A stretch of 16,177 nt of DNA from Chloroflexota bacterium (lineage in GTDB: Bacteria; Chloroflexota; Dehalococcoidia; SZUA-161), in the NCBI GenBank assembly GCA_030668425.1, contig DAOUTY010000012.1, positions 1 to 16,177 on the forward strand, in the 5' to 3' direction. The notes under the pieces are model-generated. The model ran no database searches. It was not told the DNA's origin and saw nothing but the letters and a program-made list of their open reading frames with translations. The position numbers and the translations under genes are program-made. Position 1 is the stretch's first letter. Every line of letters starts with the position of its first letter. Shown piece by piece: positions 8,369-15,250 of this stretch.

Positions 8369-9133
8369 TTAGAAATCCAGCTCTTCTTCATCCACGGCTA
8401 GACCAGGGATTTCGTCCTTCCTGGGGCAGATTTCGAGAAAATCGCAGGTTCCGCAGTAGCTATTTATGATGGCTGGATACTTTGTCTCGGCGAGAATCCT
8501 GTCAACCATGCTGACTACATAGTCAGCAGCTTGCTCCAGGTCTGCGGTTGTTGGCCAAAGGGTTTCGAATTCACCGGCTTTCAGGTAGAGATAAGAAACC
8601 TTGGCAATCGGTAGCTCCTGCTTCTTAGAGAGAATCAGGGCATAGATATAAAGCTGGGTGCGATCTGTCTCCTCCGGCATTTTGCCGGTCTTGTAATCTA
8701 TGATGTGCAAACCGCCCTCAGCATCTTTGTCAACACGGTCTATTTTACCGACCAAGGTGATCTTTGGTGACAGCTCTGCCTTATGGTAGTCTTCCACCAT
8801 AATGGGCGTTACGGACAGGTCCTGGTTTTGGGCAAACCAACGCACTTGGTCAAGTGCTCTTTCACCCCACCGTTTTTCGTCATCCAGGTCCTCGAACCCC
8901 TTGCGGTAACGCCGCCACTTCTCCCGCAGTAGATTCTCAAGCCTTGCCACAGTTCGCTCTTCAACGGGGACAATGGACAGGAAATCCTTGAGAGCGGCGT
9001 GGATATGGTCGCCCATGGTGAAGTAGGGCCGCGGCTTGGCATAAATTTTTGACAGGTCGTCTATATAATGGAACTTGTACTGCCTGGGACACTGCTGAAA
9101 CATTTTCAACCTGAAGGGGGAGGCATTAAACAT
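8369..9133 (-). CDS. PD-(D/E)XK nuclease, RecB/Cas4-like with Fe-S cysteines
   Basis: This 254-residue protein is a predicted single-strand DNA exonuclease of the RecB/AddB/Cas4 group. Visible motifs in order are SPFRLKMFQQCPRQYKFHY (5-23), a motif-I histidine in MGDHIHAAL, motif II LVGKIDRVD with the catalytic Asp, motif III HIIDYKTGK with the Asp and Lys, and QLYIYALIL (QxxxY motif). Four cysteines are arranged as Cys15, then Cys227-x2-Cys230-x5-Cys236, the pattern that binds a 4Fe-4S cluster in AddB and Cas4. There is no helicase domain, and no cas1 or cas2 or repeat array nearby, so it is not part of a visible CRISPR locus. Its ATG overlaps the mre11 stop by 8 nt, which implies coupled translation. 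Known Fe-S nucleases of this type resect DNA ends, and that fits the Mre11 neighbour. The family call is firm; the exact role is inferred. Confidence 0.9.
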   Translation of the reverse strand: MFNASPFRLKMFQQCPRQYKFHYIDDLSKIYAKPRPYFTMGDHIHAALKDFLSIVPVEERTVARLENLLREKWRRYRKGFEDLDDEKRWGERALDQVRWFAQNQDLSVTPIMVEDYHKAELSPKITLVGKIDRVDKDAEGGLHIIDYKTGKMPEETDRTQLYIYALILSKKQELPIAKVSYLYLKAGEFETLWPTTADLEQAADYVVSMVDRILAETKYPAIINSYCGTCDFLEICPRKDEIPGLAVDEEELDF

Positions 9134-10358
9134 TATTCTTCCCCTCTCGAATCAGCCTTTCCCCGTATTCGAGAAGTAGCTGGGCTCGGTCTTTGGGAGT
9201 CTTCTTTGATTCAAGGTATAACTGTAATGCTTCCAGAGGTGTTATCCCCTCTGCGGAATGGCTCCCCAGTCTACTGCGGTGCTCTCGTTCAACTTCCTTG
9301 TTAATAGCAGCGACAAAGTATGCCTCCTTGAGCGCTTTTCGTATCTCGTTTTCCTGGACTAGTCCCTCTTTTTCGGCTGGGACCTTGATCTGCAGGCGGA
9401 CTATGGAGTTCTCAACATCATTTTTTGCGATGGCACGAAGAACTGCTGCAGTAGGATCGTCCGTATCAGCGTTGACCTTGATTGTCAGGAAGCGCCGCGC
9501 TTTCACCGGGTGGAATTCATAGGAGCGTACCCGCCTGCTCCGTACGGCGGTTTCATCCAGTTCCACGATGTAAAATCCTTTCTCGTGCCCCTCATCGCCG
9601 AAGTCGATGGTCTGCAGGCTCCCCGGGTAGACAACTGGTACCGGATGGTCAACTCTCTGCTGATTGTGCATGTGACCGAGAGCCACATAATCGAAGGCAG
9701 GATTGGCGATGCTGCTCAGGGTCAGGACATAGTCCCGCCCTACAAGCATCGTCTTCTCTGATCCTGGAGTAGAGCTTGAATGCGATAAATGCCCAGCAAA
9801 GATAGCGGGCAGACCGGGATCGAGGTTTGCTATCTCGGCGTCAAGCCACTGTGTAAGGATATCCTGAATCCTCACATTGATCTCGTCCAGGGATAGGTTC
9901 TTCGTGTCTTCGCGACTCAGCAGTTTGCTGCGTCTTACCCAGGGTAAGGCCACGATCTGTAGTGGCCCTTTCCTTGTCTCTATGCGATAACTTTGCGGCT
10001 GGTTGGCAACGGTTGTATTCTCGATTGCTAACGTGTCGAATATCTCTACTGCGGTGGCTCTCCCGATTGCATGTGGCAGGTCGTGGTTACCCGCGAGAAG
10101 GAAAACACGGATATCGCTGGCACTGAGCTGCCTGATGCGTTTAGCGAACTCGCGCTGGTAGGTCTGACTGGGGTCGCGGCTCTTGTAAGCATCGCCGCAG
10201 AAGAGTACCAAATCTACGTCATTGTTCAGGGCATAGTCCACCAATTGATCCAGAGCAACCAGGAAGTCACTGAGGCGTGAGGAAAGGCCTGTGGCGGGAT
10301 CGATGCGCCCGTAGGTCTCCACGCCAAGGTGGAGGTCAGCGAAGTGAAGTATGCGCAT
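9126..10358 (-). CDS. mre11: Mre11/SbcD-type DNA repair nuclease
   Basis: Mre11/SbcD is the Mn2+-dependent exo/endonuclease partner of Rad50/SbcC in double-strand-break repair and hairpin cleavage. From the chosen start the protein has 410 residues and the calcineurin-like phosphoesterase motifs in order: FADLHLG (Asp8, His10), CGDAYKSRDP (Asp56), AGNHD (Asn91, His92, Asp93), FAGHLSHS (His190) and ALGHMH (His229, His231). The C-terminal third is the capping and Rad50-binding region and is less conserved. The frame extends upstream to 10412, but the first beta strand (MRILHFADLHLG) begins at the ATG at 10356-10358, directly preceded by AAAAGGTG; a GTG one codon earlier is also possible. It is the first gene of the four-gene nuclease operon and overlaps the next by 8 nt. 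A palindromic repeat lies about 80 nt upstream. Confidence 0.94.
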   Translation of the reverse strand: MRILHFADLHLGVETYGRIDPATGLSSRLSDFLVALDQLVDYALNNDVDLVLFCGDAYKSRDPSQTYQREFAKRIRQLSASDIRVFLLAGNHDLPHAIGRATAVEIFDTLAIENTTVANQPQSYRIETRKGPLQIVALPWVRRSKLLSREDTKNLSLDEINVRIQDILTQWLDAEIANLDPGLPAIFAGHLSHSSSTPGSEKTMLVGRDYVLTLSSIANPAFDYVALGHMHNQQRVDHPVPVVYPGSLQTIDFGDEGHEKGFYIVELDETAVRSRRVRSYEFHPVKARRFLTIKVNADTDDPTAAVLRAIAKNDVENSIVRLQIKVPAEKEGLVQENEIRKALKEAYFVAAINKEVEREHRSRLGSHSAEGITPLEALQLYLESKKTPKDRAQLLLEYGERLIREGKNNV

Positions 10359-10374
10359 CACCTTTTCCCGCGAG

Positions 10375-10650
10375 CTATAATCTGCCGATGCCTCTCTGGA
10401 TGGCCTTGGCAACCTTTGTTCCGAAAATAGGCTTTCTTCCGTTCACCCTGAGCCTGTCGAAGGGCCGTTCATGGTTCGACAAGCCTGTCCTGAGTTGAGC
10501 CGAAGGGCTCACCACGAACGGCATCTGGCTGGGTAGATTGCCTGACGTCGGGCAACCTATCCATGCTCGAATGCTCTCACTGTTTTCGTAGCCTTTGACG
10601 CAAAAGTCACATTCGATGGTGCTTGTCCCCTTCAGAATCATCGCCTTCAT
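10375..10650 (-). CDS. Doubtful 91-codon frame carrying a palindromic repeat
   Basis: An ATG 7 nt after the glyS stop opens a 91-codon frame that ends 16 nt before mre11. Its first 40 or so residues (MKAMILKGTSTIECDFC at the start) contain three cysteines and match no family that I recognise. The middle is the translation of the palindromic repeat at 10439-10521. The last 20 residues are basic. It could be a small gene interrupted by a repeat, a decayed remnant, or a chance frame. A GAGGA lies about 12 nt before the ATG, further away than ideal. Spacing on both sides is that of an operon gene, which is the best argument in its favour. The stretch 10359-10657 holds nothing else that I can support. 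Confidence 0.25.
   Translation of the reverse strand: MKAMILKGTSTIECDFCVKGYENSESIRAWIGCPTSGNLPSQMPFVVSPSAQLRTGLSNHERPFDRLRVNGRKPIFGTKVAKAIQRGIGRL
10439..10521. repeat. Palindromic dispersed-type repeat, 83 bp
   Basis: The element begins CCGTTCACCCTGAGCC and ends with the inverse-related GGGCTCACCACGAACGG. The tips CCGTTC and GAACGG are exact inverted repeats, and TGAGCC recurs at the same offset on the opposite strand. Internal GTCGAAGGG and GGTTCGAC parts allow further pairing. From general knowledge, very similar TTCGACAGGCTCA-type palindromes are scattered between genes in many environmental bacterial genomes. Only one copy is visible here, so dispersal is assumed rather than seen. Confidence 0.75.
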
Positions 10651-10657
10651 TGTTTTC

Positions 10658-12028
10658 TCAGTCCTCGAATCCGAGCCATTTCTTCCCGCCGGGGGGCAGG
10701 ACCTCGAAGGGTTCGCCGTTCAGCTTAGCATCGAGTGTTGACTTCAACTCCTTGACAGGCACTCGTATCTGACGCATGCTGTCGCGCTCGCGTATGGTGA
10801 CTGCATTGTCCTCGAGCGAATCGAAGTCGATTGTAACGCAAAGGGGGGTGCCGATCTCGTCCTGCCTGCGATAACGCCTGCCTATGCTCTGAGCGTTGTC
10901 ATATTGCACCATCCAGTATCGTCGCAAGTCGGTGTAGATTTCCTGGGACAGTGGCAGCAGCTTCTCATTCCGGCTCAGAGGCAGGATCGCAACCTTTATC
11001 GGCGCCAGCGCCGGGTGGAGCCTTAAGACGACTCTCAACTCGTCGTTGACGTGCTCTTCGTCATAGGCATCTGCCAGGAAAGCCAGTACCGAGCGGTCAA
11101 CCCCCGCTGAGGGCTCAATGACGTAGGGGATTATGTGCTCCTTGCTCTCCTCATCGTAATAGCTCAGGTCTTTGCCGCTGTAGCTGGTGTGCTGTCTCAG
11201 GTCGAAGTCGGTGCGATTAGCGATGCCCTCTATCTCGGACCAGCCTATAGGGAACAGGTATTCTATGTCATAGCATTCCTTGGCGTAATGGGCAAGCTCG
11301 TCCTTGGAGTGCTGGTGTAGCCTGAGGTTTTCCTTTTTGATGCCCAGGCTGACATACCAGTCAAACCTTTCCCCGACCCAGTACTGGAACAGCTCCTCAT
11401 CGCTGCCGGGCTTGACGAAGTATTCGATCTCCATCTGCTCGAACTCACGTGTGCGGAAGATGAAGTTGCCCGTGGTGATCTCGTTTCGGAAGGCCTTCCC
11501 GATTTGAGCGATGCCGAAGGGTAACTTCCTTCGAGTGGAATTGAGCACATTCTGGAAGTTGACGAAAATGCCCTGCGCTGTCTCCGGGCGGAGGTAAACC
11601 GTGCCTGCTTCATCCTCCACAGCGCCGACGAATGTCTTGAACATCAGATTGAACATCCGGGGTTCGGTGAGTTCACCGCCGCAATCGGGGCATTTCCCGT
11701 CTTTGACATCATCGGCACGCCAGCGTTTGCGGCATTCCTTGCAGTCAACCAAAGAGTCGGCGAAGCCACCCACATGGCCGCTGGCGACCCATGTTTGGGG
11801 GTGCATCAGGATAGAGGCGTCCAGCCCGACCATGTCGTCGCGTTCCTGGACCACCGCTTTCCACCAGCAGGCCTTGACATTGTTCTTAAGCTCTACGCCG
11901 AGCGGCCCATAATCGTAGCATGCGCCAAGCCCGCCGTAGATCTCACTTGATGGAAAGATGTATCCGCGCCGCTTGCATAGCGACACCAGTTTATCCATGT
12001 TTACTTTGCCAGGGGCTTGCTCTGTCAC
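10658..12028 (-). CDS. glyS: Glycyl-tRNA synthetase, alpha2 dimeric type
   Basis: This class II enzyme charges tRNA-Gly with glycine using ATP, releasing AMP and pyrophosphate. The 456 residues form the single-chain homodimeric type, not the alpha/beta GlyQ-GlyS tetramer. Visible parts are the N-terminal KRRGYIFPSSEIYGGLG (19-35), a probable zinc site with Cys96, Cys99, Cys113 and Cys116, RPETAQGIF (147-155), motif 2 FRNEITTGNFIFRTREFEQ (180-198), IEGIANRTDFDL (266-277) and motif 3 GVDRSVLAFL (309-318). A C-terminal anticodon-binding domain starts at about 350. I chose the GTG at 12026-12028 because GGGAG stands 7 nt before it. An upstream GTG at 12073 lies inside a hairpin, and an ATG at 11998 has no ribosome site. 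The pyrophosphate it makes is the substrate of the pyrophosphatases at the right end. I see no T-box leader. Confidence 0.95.
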   Translation of the reverse strand: MTEQAPGKVNMDKLVSLCKRRGYIFPSSEIYGGLGACYDYGPLGVELKNNVKACWWKAVVQERDDMVGLDASILMHPQTWVASGHVGGFADSLVDCKECRKRWRADDVKDGKCPDCGGELTEPRMFNLMFKTFVGAVEDEAGTVYLRPETAQGIFVNFQNVLNSTRRKLPFGIAQIGKAFRNEITTGNFIFRTREFEQMEIEYFVKPGSDEELFQYWVGERFDWYVSLGIKKENLRLHQHSKDELAHYAKECYDIEYLFPIGWSEIEGIANRTDFDLRQHTSYSGKDLSYYDEESKEHIIPYVIEPSAGVDRSVLAFLADAYDEEHVNDELRVVLRLHPALAPIKVAILPLSRNEKLLPLSQEIYTDLRRYWMVQYDNAQSIGRRYRRQDEIGTPLCVTIDFDSLEDNAVTIRERDSMRQIRVPVKELKSTLDAKLNGEPFEVLPPGGKKWLGFED

Positions 12029-12035
12029 TTTGTTT

Positions 12036-12040
12036 CTCCC
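12036..12040 (-). promoter_or_regulatory. Shine-Dalgarno deciding the glyS start
   Basis: GGGAG on the minus strand sits 7 nt upstream of the GTG at 12026-12028. It supports that GTG over the longer frame that begins inside the cloverleaf-like repeat. Confidence 0.6.
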
Positions 12041-12060
12041 GATTAAGCTATTTACAGTGG

Positions 12061-12119
12061 GTAGCGTTGCCACTCCTGTGGCAACGAATTCTCCGTCCCG
12101 ATGGGAATCGGGACGCTAC
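12061..12119. repeat. Cloverleaf-like element with two perfect hairpins
   Basis: Three sets of complementary arms nest here. GTAG (12061-12064) pairs with CTAC (12116-12119). CGTTGCCAC (12065-12073) pairs with GTGGCAACG (12078-12086) around a 4-nt loop. CGTCCCGAT (12094-12102) pairs with ATCGGGACG (12107-12115) around a 4-nt loop. Together they form a three-way junction on either strand. It lies 33 nt upstream of the glyS start, so it would be part of the glyS 5' leader if the promoter at 12123-12151 is real. It looks like a mobile or dispersed repeat, although a leader regulatory role is possible. Confidence 0.7.
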
Positions 12120-12122
12120 ATA

Positions 12123-12151
12123 AGGTTAGCAGTTTTGCCTATGAGTGTAAA
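12123..12151 (-). promoter_or_regulatory. Weak candidate promoter for glyS
   Basis: On the minus strand TTTACA (12146-12151) and TAACCT (12123-12128) are 17 nt apart. The -10 box matches the consensus poorly (3 of 6), so this is a suggestion only. It would place the cloverleaf element at the very 5' end of the glyS mRNA. Confidence 0.3.
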
Positions 12152-12212
12152 GACTAATCTCGTTCAGATAGACGGGTGACACTTTCCCCTCATTGCAAGA
12201 GGTTCTGTCAGT

Positions 12213-12332
12213 TGTCATTGCGAGGTCGCCTAAGGCGGCCGAAGCAATCTCAGTCTTCGACCTTGAGGCTCAGACCGAAATGTGGGGGGATGGAAGCTAT
12301 TATGAGATTGCTTCGCTTTGCTCGCAATGACA
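12213..12332. repeat. 120-bp palindromic repeat with long inverted termini
   Basis: The left arm starts TGTCATTGCGAG and continues to GAAGCAATCTCA at 12241-12252. The right arm (12303-12332) runs TGAGATTGCTTC to CTCGCAATGACA, the exact inverse of both left-arm blocks. A small internal hairpin (GGTCGCC/GGCGGCC region, 12224-12240) interrupts the left arm, and the unique centre is about 50 bp. It has no transposase and no clear target duplication. From general knowledge, CATTGCGAGG...GAAGCAATCTC palindromes are widespread dispersed repeats in environmental bacteria. It resembles a MITE or REP-like element. Confidence 0.8.
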
Positions 12333-12385
12333 GGGACAATGGAGAGAGACAATGTGTCACTAATGTACTTGACCAGTGTAAAGCC

Positions 12386-12416
12386 TTGACAAGCCGCTGC
12401 AAATAGCGACAATATT
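12386..12416 (+). promoter_or_regulatory. Candidate promoter for metallo-hydrolase
   Basis: A perfect TTGACA (12386-12391) is followed by AATATT (12411-12416) at 19-nt spacing; CAATAT at 18 nt is an alternative -10 box. Both are imperfect. Transcription would begin only about 8-10 nt before the ATG at 12431, giving a very short leader, so I am unsure of it. Confidence 0.35.
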
Positions 12417-12430
12417 TAGTGGGGGGAAGA

Positions 12431-13060
12431 ATGATTCTGAAAGAGCTCGTTGTTGGTATGTTTGCCTCGAACTGCTTTATCGTGGGTTCGGAAACGACCA
12501 AGGAGGGGATAATTATCGACCCGGGTGCCGACGCCGATGCTATATTGAACGCTGTGCATGGCCTCGGTTTGACTGTAGGGCTGATAGTAGCTACCCATAA
12601 CCATGTCGATCACGTTGGTGCGCTACGCCAGGTTAAAGAAGCCACCGGCGCAGACTACGCTGTCCATGAGGCGGATGTGGAAGGGATGACACCTGCGATG
12701 TTCGGCCGTATGCTGGGGGTAGTGGTGAGTGGGTCTTTTAAGTCCCCGCCCGGGCCTGATAGAGTGCTTCGAGATGGCGATGTAATCGAGGTTAGTGACT
12801 TGAAGCTTACCGTGCTGCACACACCCGGGCATACGCCGGGAGGCATCTCGCTCTTGGGGGATGGGGTGCTTTTCTCCGGTGATACCCTGTTTAACTTTGG
12901 TATTGGCCGGACTGATATGTCTGGAGGTGACTATGCCACGCTAATAAATAGCATAGTTACCAAGCTCATGGTGCTGCCTGATGATACTATAGTCTATCCC
13001 GGGCATGGGCCTGCAACCACCATCGGTGCTGAACGCAAACGGAACCCCTTCCTTGTATAA
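12431..13060 (+). CDS. Glyoxalase II-like metallo-beta-lactamase hydrolase
   Basis: This is the only plus-strand gene in the window. The 209-residue protein is a compact metallo-beta-lactamase fold hydrolase of the glyoxalase II/YcbL kind and lacks the C-terminal substrate domain of true hydroxyacylglutathione hydrolases. The metal-site motifs are complete: THNHVDH (His56, His58, Asp60, His61), HTPGHTPGG (His134), FSGDTLF (Asp151) and YPGHGP (His192). GRTDMSGGD (159-167) and ERKRNPFL near the C-terminus are typical of the YcbL subgroup. I chose the ATG at 12431 over a GTG 12 nt upstream because the purine-rich GGGGGGAAG between them serves as the ribosome site. The substrate is probably a thioester, but it cannot be read from the sequence. 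It is cytoplasmic, with no signal peptide. The last codons and the stop lie in a terminator-like hairpin, and the gene converges with hppA. Confidence 0.9.
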   Translation: MILKELVVGMFASNCFIVGSETTKEGIIIDPGADADAILNAVHGLGLTVGLIVATHNHVDHVGALRQVKEATGADYAVHEADVEGMTPAMFGRMLGVVVSGSFKSPPGPDRVLRDGDVIEVSDLKLTVLHTPGHTPGGISLLGDGVLFSGDTLFNFGIGRTDMSGGDYATLINSIVTKLMVLPDDTIVYPGHGPATTIGAERKRNPFLV

Positions 13061-13073
13061 AGAAGGGGTTCCG
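13040..13073. terminator. Hairpin between convergent genes, covers a stop codon
   Basis: CGGAACCCCTTC (13040-13051) pairs perfectly with GAAGGGGTTCCG (13062-13073) around a 10-nt loop, a 12-bp stem. It includes the last codons and the TAA of the metallo-hydrolase, and lies 30 nt past the hppA stop at 13103 on the other strand. Neither side has a good T-tract, so it may act as an mRNA 3'-end stabiliser or a weak two-way terminator. Confidence 0.6.
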
Positions 13074-13102
13074 ACTGCAGTCCTAATAGATAGTCCGGGT
13101 TG

Positions 13103-15241
13103 CTAGGCCAGCGCGACCCAGAGCGGGCATAGCACCAGAGTGATCGTGCTCAGGAGCTTCACCAAAACGTGCAGTGACGGGCCAGCGCAGTCCTTGAACG
13201 GATCGCCTACAGTATCGCCAACCACTGCGGCAGCGTGAGTGAGCGTTCCCTTGCCAATGACGTTGCCCTCCTCATCCTTGAACTCTCCGCTTTCGATGAG
13301 CTTCTTTGCATTGTCCCAGGCGCCACCGCCGTTATTGAAGAAGCTGGCCATCATAATACCGGCAATGGTTCCTACCATGAGGAATGCGGCCACTGCCATG
13401 GCAGCATCGTAGCCTGGTATCTGAGCAAAGACGACACCTAATACTATCGGCGAGGCTACTACCAGCACCGAAGGTGCGATCATTTGCCTCAAACCAGCCT
13501 TCGCTGTAATGTCGACACACCCGGCGTAGTCCGGCCTCGACGTGCCTTCCATAATACCGGGGTCGGCCTTGAACTGACGTCTCACTTCGTCGATAACCTT
13601 GCCCGCTGTCCTCCCCACAGCCCTGATAGCCATCGAGCTGAAAAGGAAGACCAGCATAACAGCAGCCAGAGCGCCGACAAATACCTCTACCCTGGCAATG
13701 TCCACTATGTGGAACGGCTCTCCCCTGAGCAGTGCCACCCGCTCCAGGTAGGCCTGGAATAGCAGGAAGGCGGCCAGGCCCGCGGACACCATAGCAAAGC
13801 CCTTGGTCAGTGCCTTGGTGGTGTTGCCCACGGCGTCAAGGCGGTCGGTAATACTGCGTGCTTCCCCTCCTACCCCCGCCATCTGGATGATGCCATTGGC
13901 GTTATCGGTGATGGGGCCGAAGGTATCCATTGTCAGGATGAAGGGACAAGTCATGAGCATGCCCATGGTTGCCACAGCGGTGCCGAACGCGCCGCCGCCT
14001 GCGAGCCCTATCTGTGTTCCCATCCAGTAGGAGAGAAGGAGTGCCAGGCCGATGGCGAAAGCGGTGGCGAGGGTAGTCTCGAAGCCTACCGCGGTGCCCT
14101 CGACTATGTTCGTAGCCGGTCCGGTGCGGGATGCTTTGGCAATCCCGTCCACAGGACGGTGCCCGGGCTCGGTGTAGTACTGGGTAATAAACACTATCAC
14201 CACACTGGCCGCAATGCCCACCGCTCCGGCACCGATGAGCCAGGCGTATTCTGTTCCCAGCATTACGATTACCGTCACTACCATGCCTATCAGGGAAAGC
14301 CCGATGGCGATAAAGTAGCCCCGGTTGAGGGCGTTCATCGGGTTCTCGCCCTCCTTAGCTTTCACCAGCAGTACTCCTATCATGCTGGCGAAGATGCCGA
14401 AGGAGCGGATGACCAGCGGGAACAGCACCCAGACCGCGTTACCGGTGATCAGGTAGAGCACTACGCCGAGGATCATGGCGCCGATATTCTCAGCAGCGGT
14501 GGACTCGAAGAGGTCTGCGCCACGGCCGGCACAGTCGCCTACGTTATCACCAACGAGATCGGCGATGACGGCAGCGTTCCTGGGGTCATCCTCGGGGATA
14601 CCCGCCTCTACCTTGCCGACCAGGTCGGCTCCCATGTCTGCTGCCTTGGTGTAAATCCCTCCGCCAAGCTGGGCGAAAAGCGCCACGAAGCTGGCACCGA
14701 AGCCGAAGCCTATTATGACGTGAGGCGCGATATCGGGGTTATTGTGGCCTCCATAGGCGTAGTACATAATGGACACCCCAATAAGGCTCAAGGCCACGAT
14801 GAGGAAGCCGGAGACGGCTCCTCCCCTCAGGGCCACGGTAACAGCCTCATTGAGGCTGCGGCGGGCTGCAGAAGCGCAGCGCACGTTGGATTTCACCGAG
14901 ATGTACATACCTATGTAGCCCGAAACTGCCGAGCAGAAAGCGCCGACAAGGAAAGCCACCCCTGTACGCCAGGCGATGCCTACGGGGGTCATGCCCGCTA
15001 TCCCTTCCTCGCCGCGTAGCGTCCCTACAAGTACTGCTACGATCACCGCGGTGAATACTGCGATGATGCCGATGGTGGTATACTGTCGCCTGAGGAAGGC
15101 CAGAGCCCCCTCTAGAATCATGTCACCTATTTGCTGCATCTCCGGGGTGCCGGTATCGCGGCGCAGTATGTCTCTAATGAGCAGGATGGCGAATACTATC
15201 GCGAAGACACCGGCCACCGGAACAAGCCAGATAAGACCCAA
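13103..15241 (-). CDS. hppA: Membrane pyrophosphatase, K+-independent H+-pump type
   Basis: This integral membrane enzyme hydrolyses pyrophosphate and pumps ions, most likely H+. The 712 residues match the family length, with about 16 hydrophobic segments from the N-terminus onward. Active-site motifs are intact: GADLVGKVEAGIPEDD, LVGDNVGDCAGRGADLFES and, near the C-terminus, GDTVGDPFKDCAGPSLH, all rich in Mg-PPi-binding Asp and Lys. The cation-selectivity motif reads GNTTKALT, with Lys476 and Thr479. In the family Lys and Thr at these positions mark the K+-independent subfamily, which pumps H+. The start is TTG at 15239-15241, chosen because a perfect AGGAGG lies 9 nt upstream. The neighbour upstream is a second, K+-dependent type pyrophosphatase, with a terminator between them, so the two may be expressed separately. 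Confidence 0.95.
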   Translation of the reverse strand: MGLIWLVPVAGVFAIVFAILLIRDILRRDTGTPEMQQIGDMILEGALAFLRRQYTTIGIIAVFTAVIVAVLVGTLRGEEGIAGMTPVGIAWRTGVAFLVGAFCSAVSGYIGMYISVKSNVRCASAARRSLNEAVTVALRGGAVSGFLIVALSLIGVSIMYYAYGGHNNPDIAPHVIIGFGFGASFVALFAQLGGGIYTKAADMGADLVGKVEAGIPEDDPRNAAVIADLVGDNVGDCAGRGADLFESTAAENIGAMILGVVLYLITGNAVWVLFPLVIRSFGIFASMIGVLLVKAKEGENPMNALNRGYFIAIGLSLIGMVVTVIVMLGTEYAWLIGAGAVGIAASVVIVFITQYYTEPGHRPVDGIAKASRTGPATNIVEGTAVGFETTLATAFAIGLALLLSYWMGTQIGLAGGGAFGTAVATMGMLMTCPFILTMDTFGPITDNANGIIQMAGVGGEARSITDRLDAVGNTTKALTKGFAMVSAGLAAFLLFQAYLERVALLRGEPFHIVDIARVEVFVGALAAVMLVFLFSSMAIRAVGRTAGKVIDEVRRQFKADPGIMEGTSRPDYAGCVDITAKAGLRQMIAPSVLVVASPIVLGVVFAQIPGYDAAMAVAAFLMVGTIAGIMMASFFNNGGGAWDNAKKLIESGEFKDEEGNVIGKGTLTHAAAVVGDTVGDPFKDCAGPSLHVLVKLLSTITLVLCPLWVALA

Positions 15242-15250
15242 TTTTTTGAA

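Larger units (their letters stand above)
12029..12430. other. Divergent intergenic region, glyS and metallo-hydrolase
   Basis: This 402-nt stretch separates minus-strand glyS from the plus-strand metallo-hydrolase. It holds a cloverleaf-like repeat (12061-12119), a weak candidate glyS promoter (12123-12151), a 120-bp palindromic repeat (12213-12332) and a weak candidate promoter for the metallo-hydrolase (12386-12416). Short frames inside it are repeat translations without ribosome sites. CATTGCAAGAGG at 12191-12202 looks like a degenerate half-tip of the neighbouring repeat. Confidence 0.7.

Noticed and set aside
8369..9133. A CRISPR cas4 locus
   Set aside because: The protein has Cas4-like motifs, but no repeat array or other cas gene is present in the window.
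10359..10412. A longer N-terminus for Mre11
   Set aside because: The extra 18 residues come before the first beta strand, have no ribosome site and are unlike the family; the ATG at 10358 starts exactly at the conserved MRILHFADLH.
12029..12073. A GTG start at 12073 for glycyl-tRNA synthetase
   Set aside because: It lies inside a perfect hairpin of the cloverleaf-like element, while the GTG at 12028 has a well-spaced GGGAG.
12029..12430. A T-box riboswitch in front of glyS
   Set aside because: I looked for the conserved T-box sequence and a terminator/antiterminator pair on the minus strand and saw neither; the structure there is a pair of tight hairpins.
12230..12501. Short frames across the palindromic repeat and the start of the metallo-hydrolase
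   Set aside because: They are translations of repeat sequence or antisense to a real gene, and have no ribosome sites.
14159..15019. A 286-codon plus-strand frame opposite the hppA gene
   Set aside because: It is antisense to a clearly recognised pyrophosphatase, has a low-complexity His/Gly/Asp-rich composition and matches no family. It is a shadow of the coding strand.
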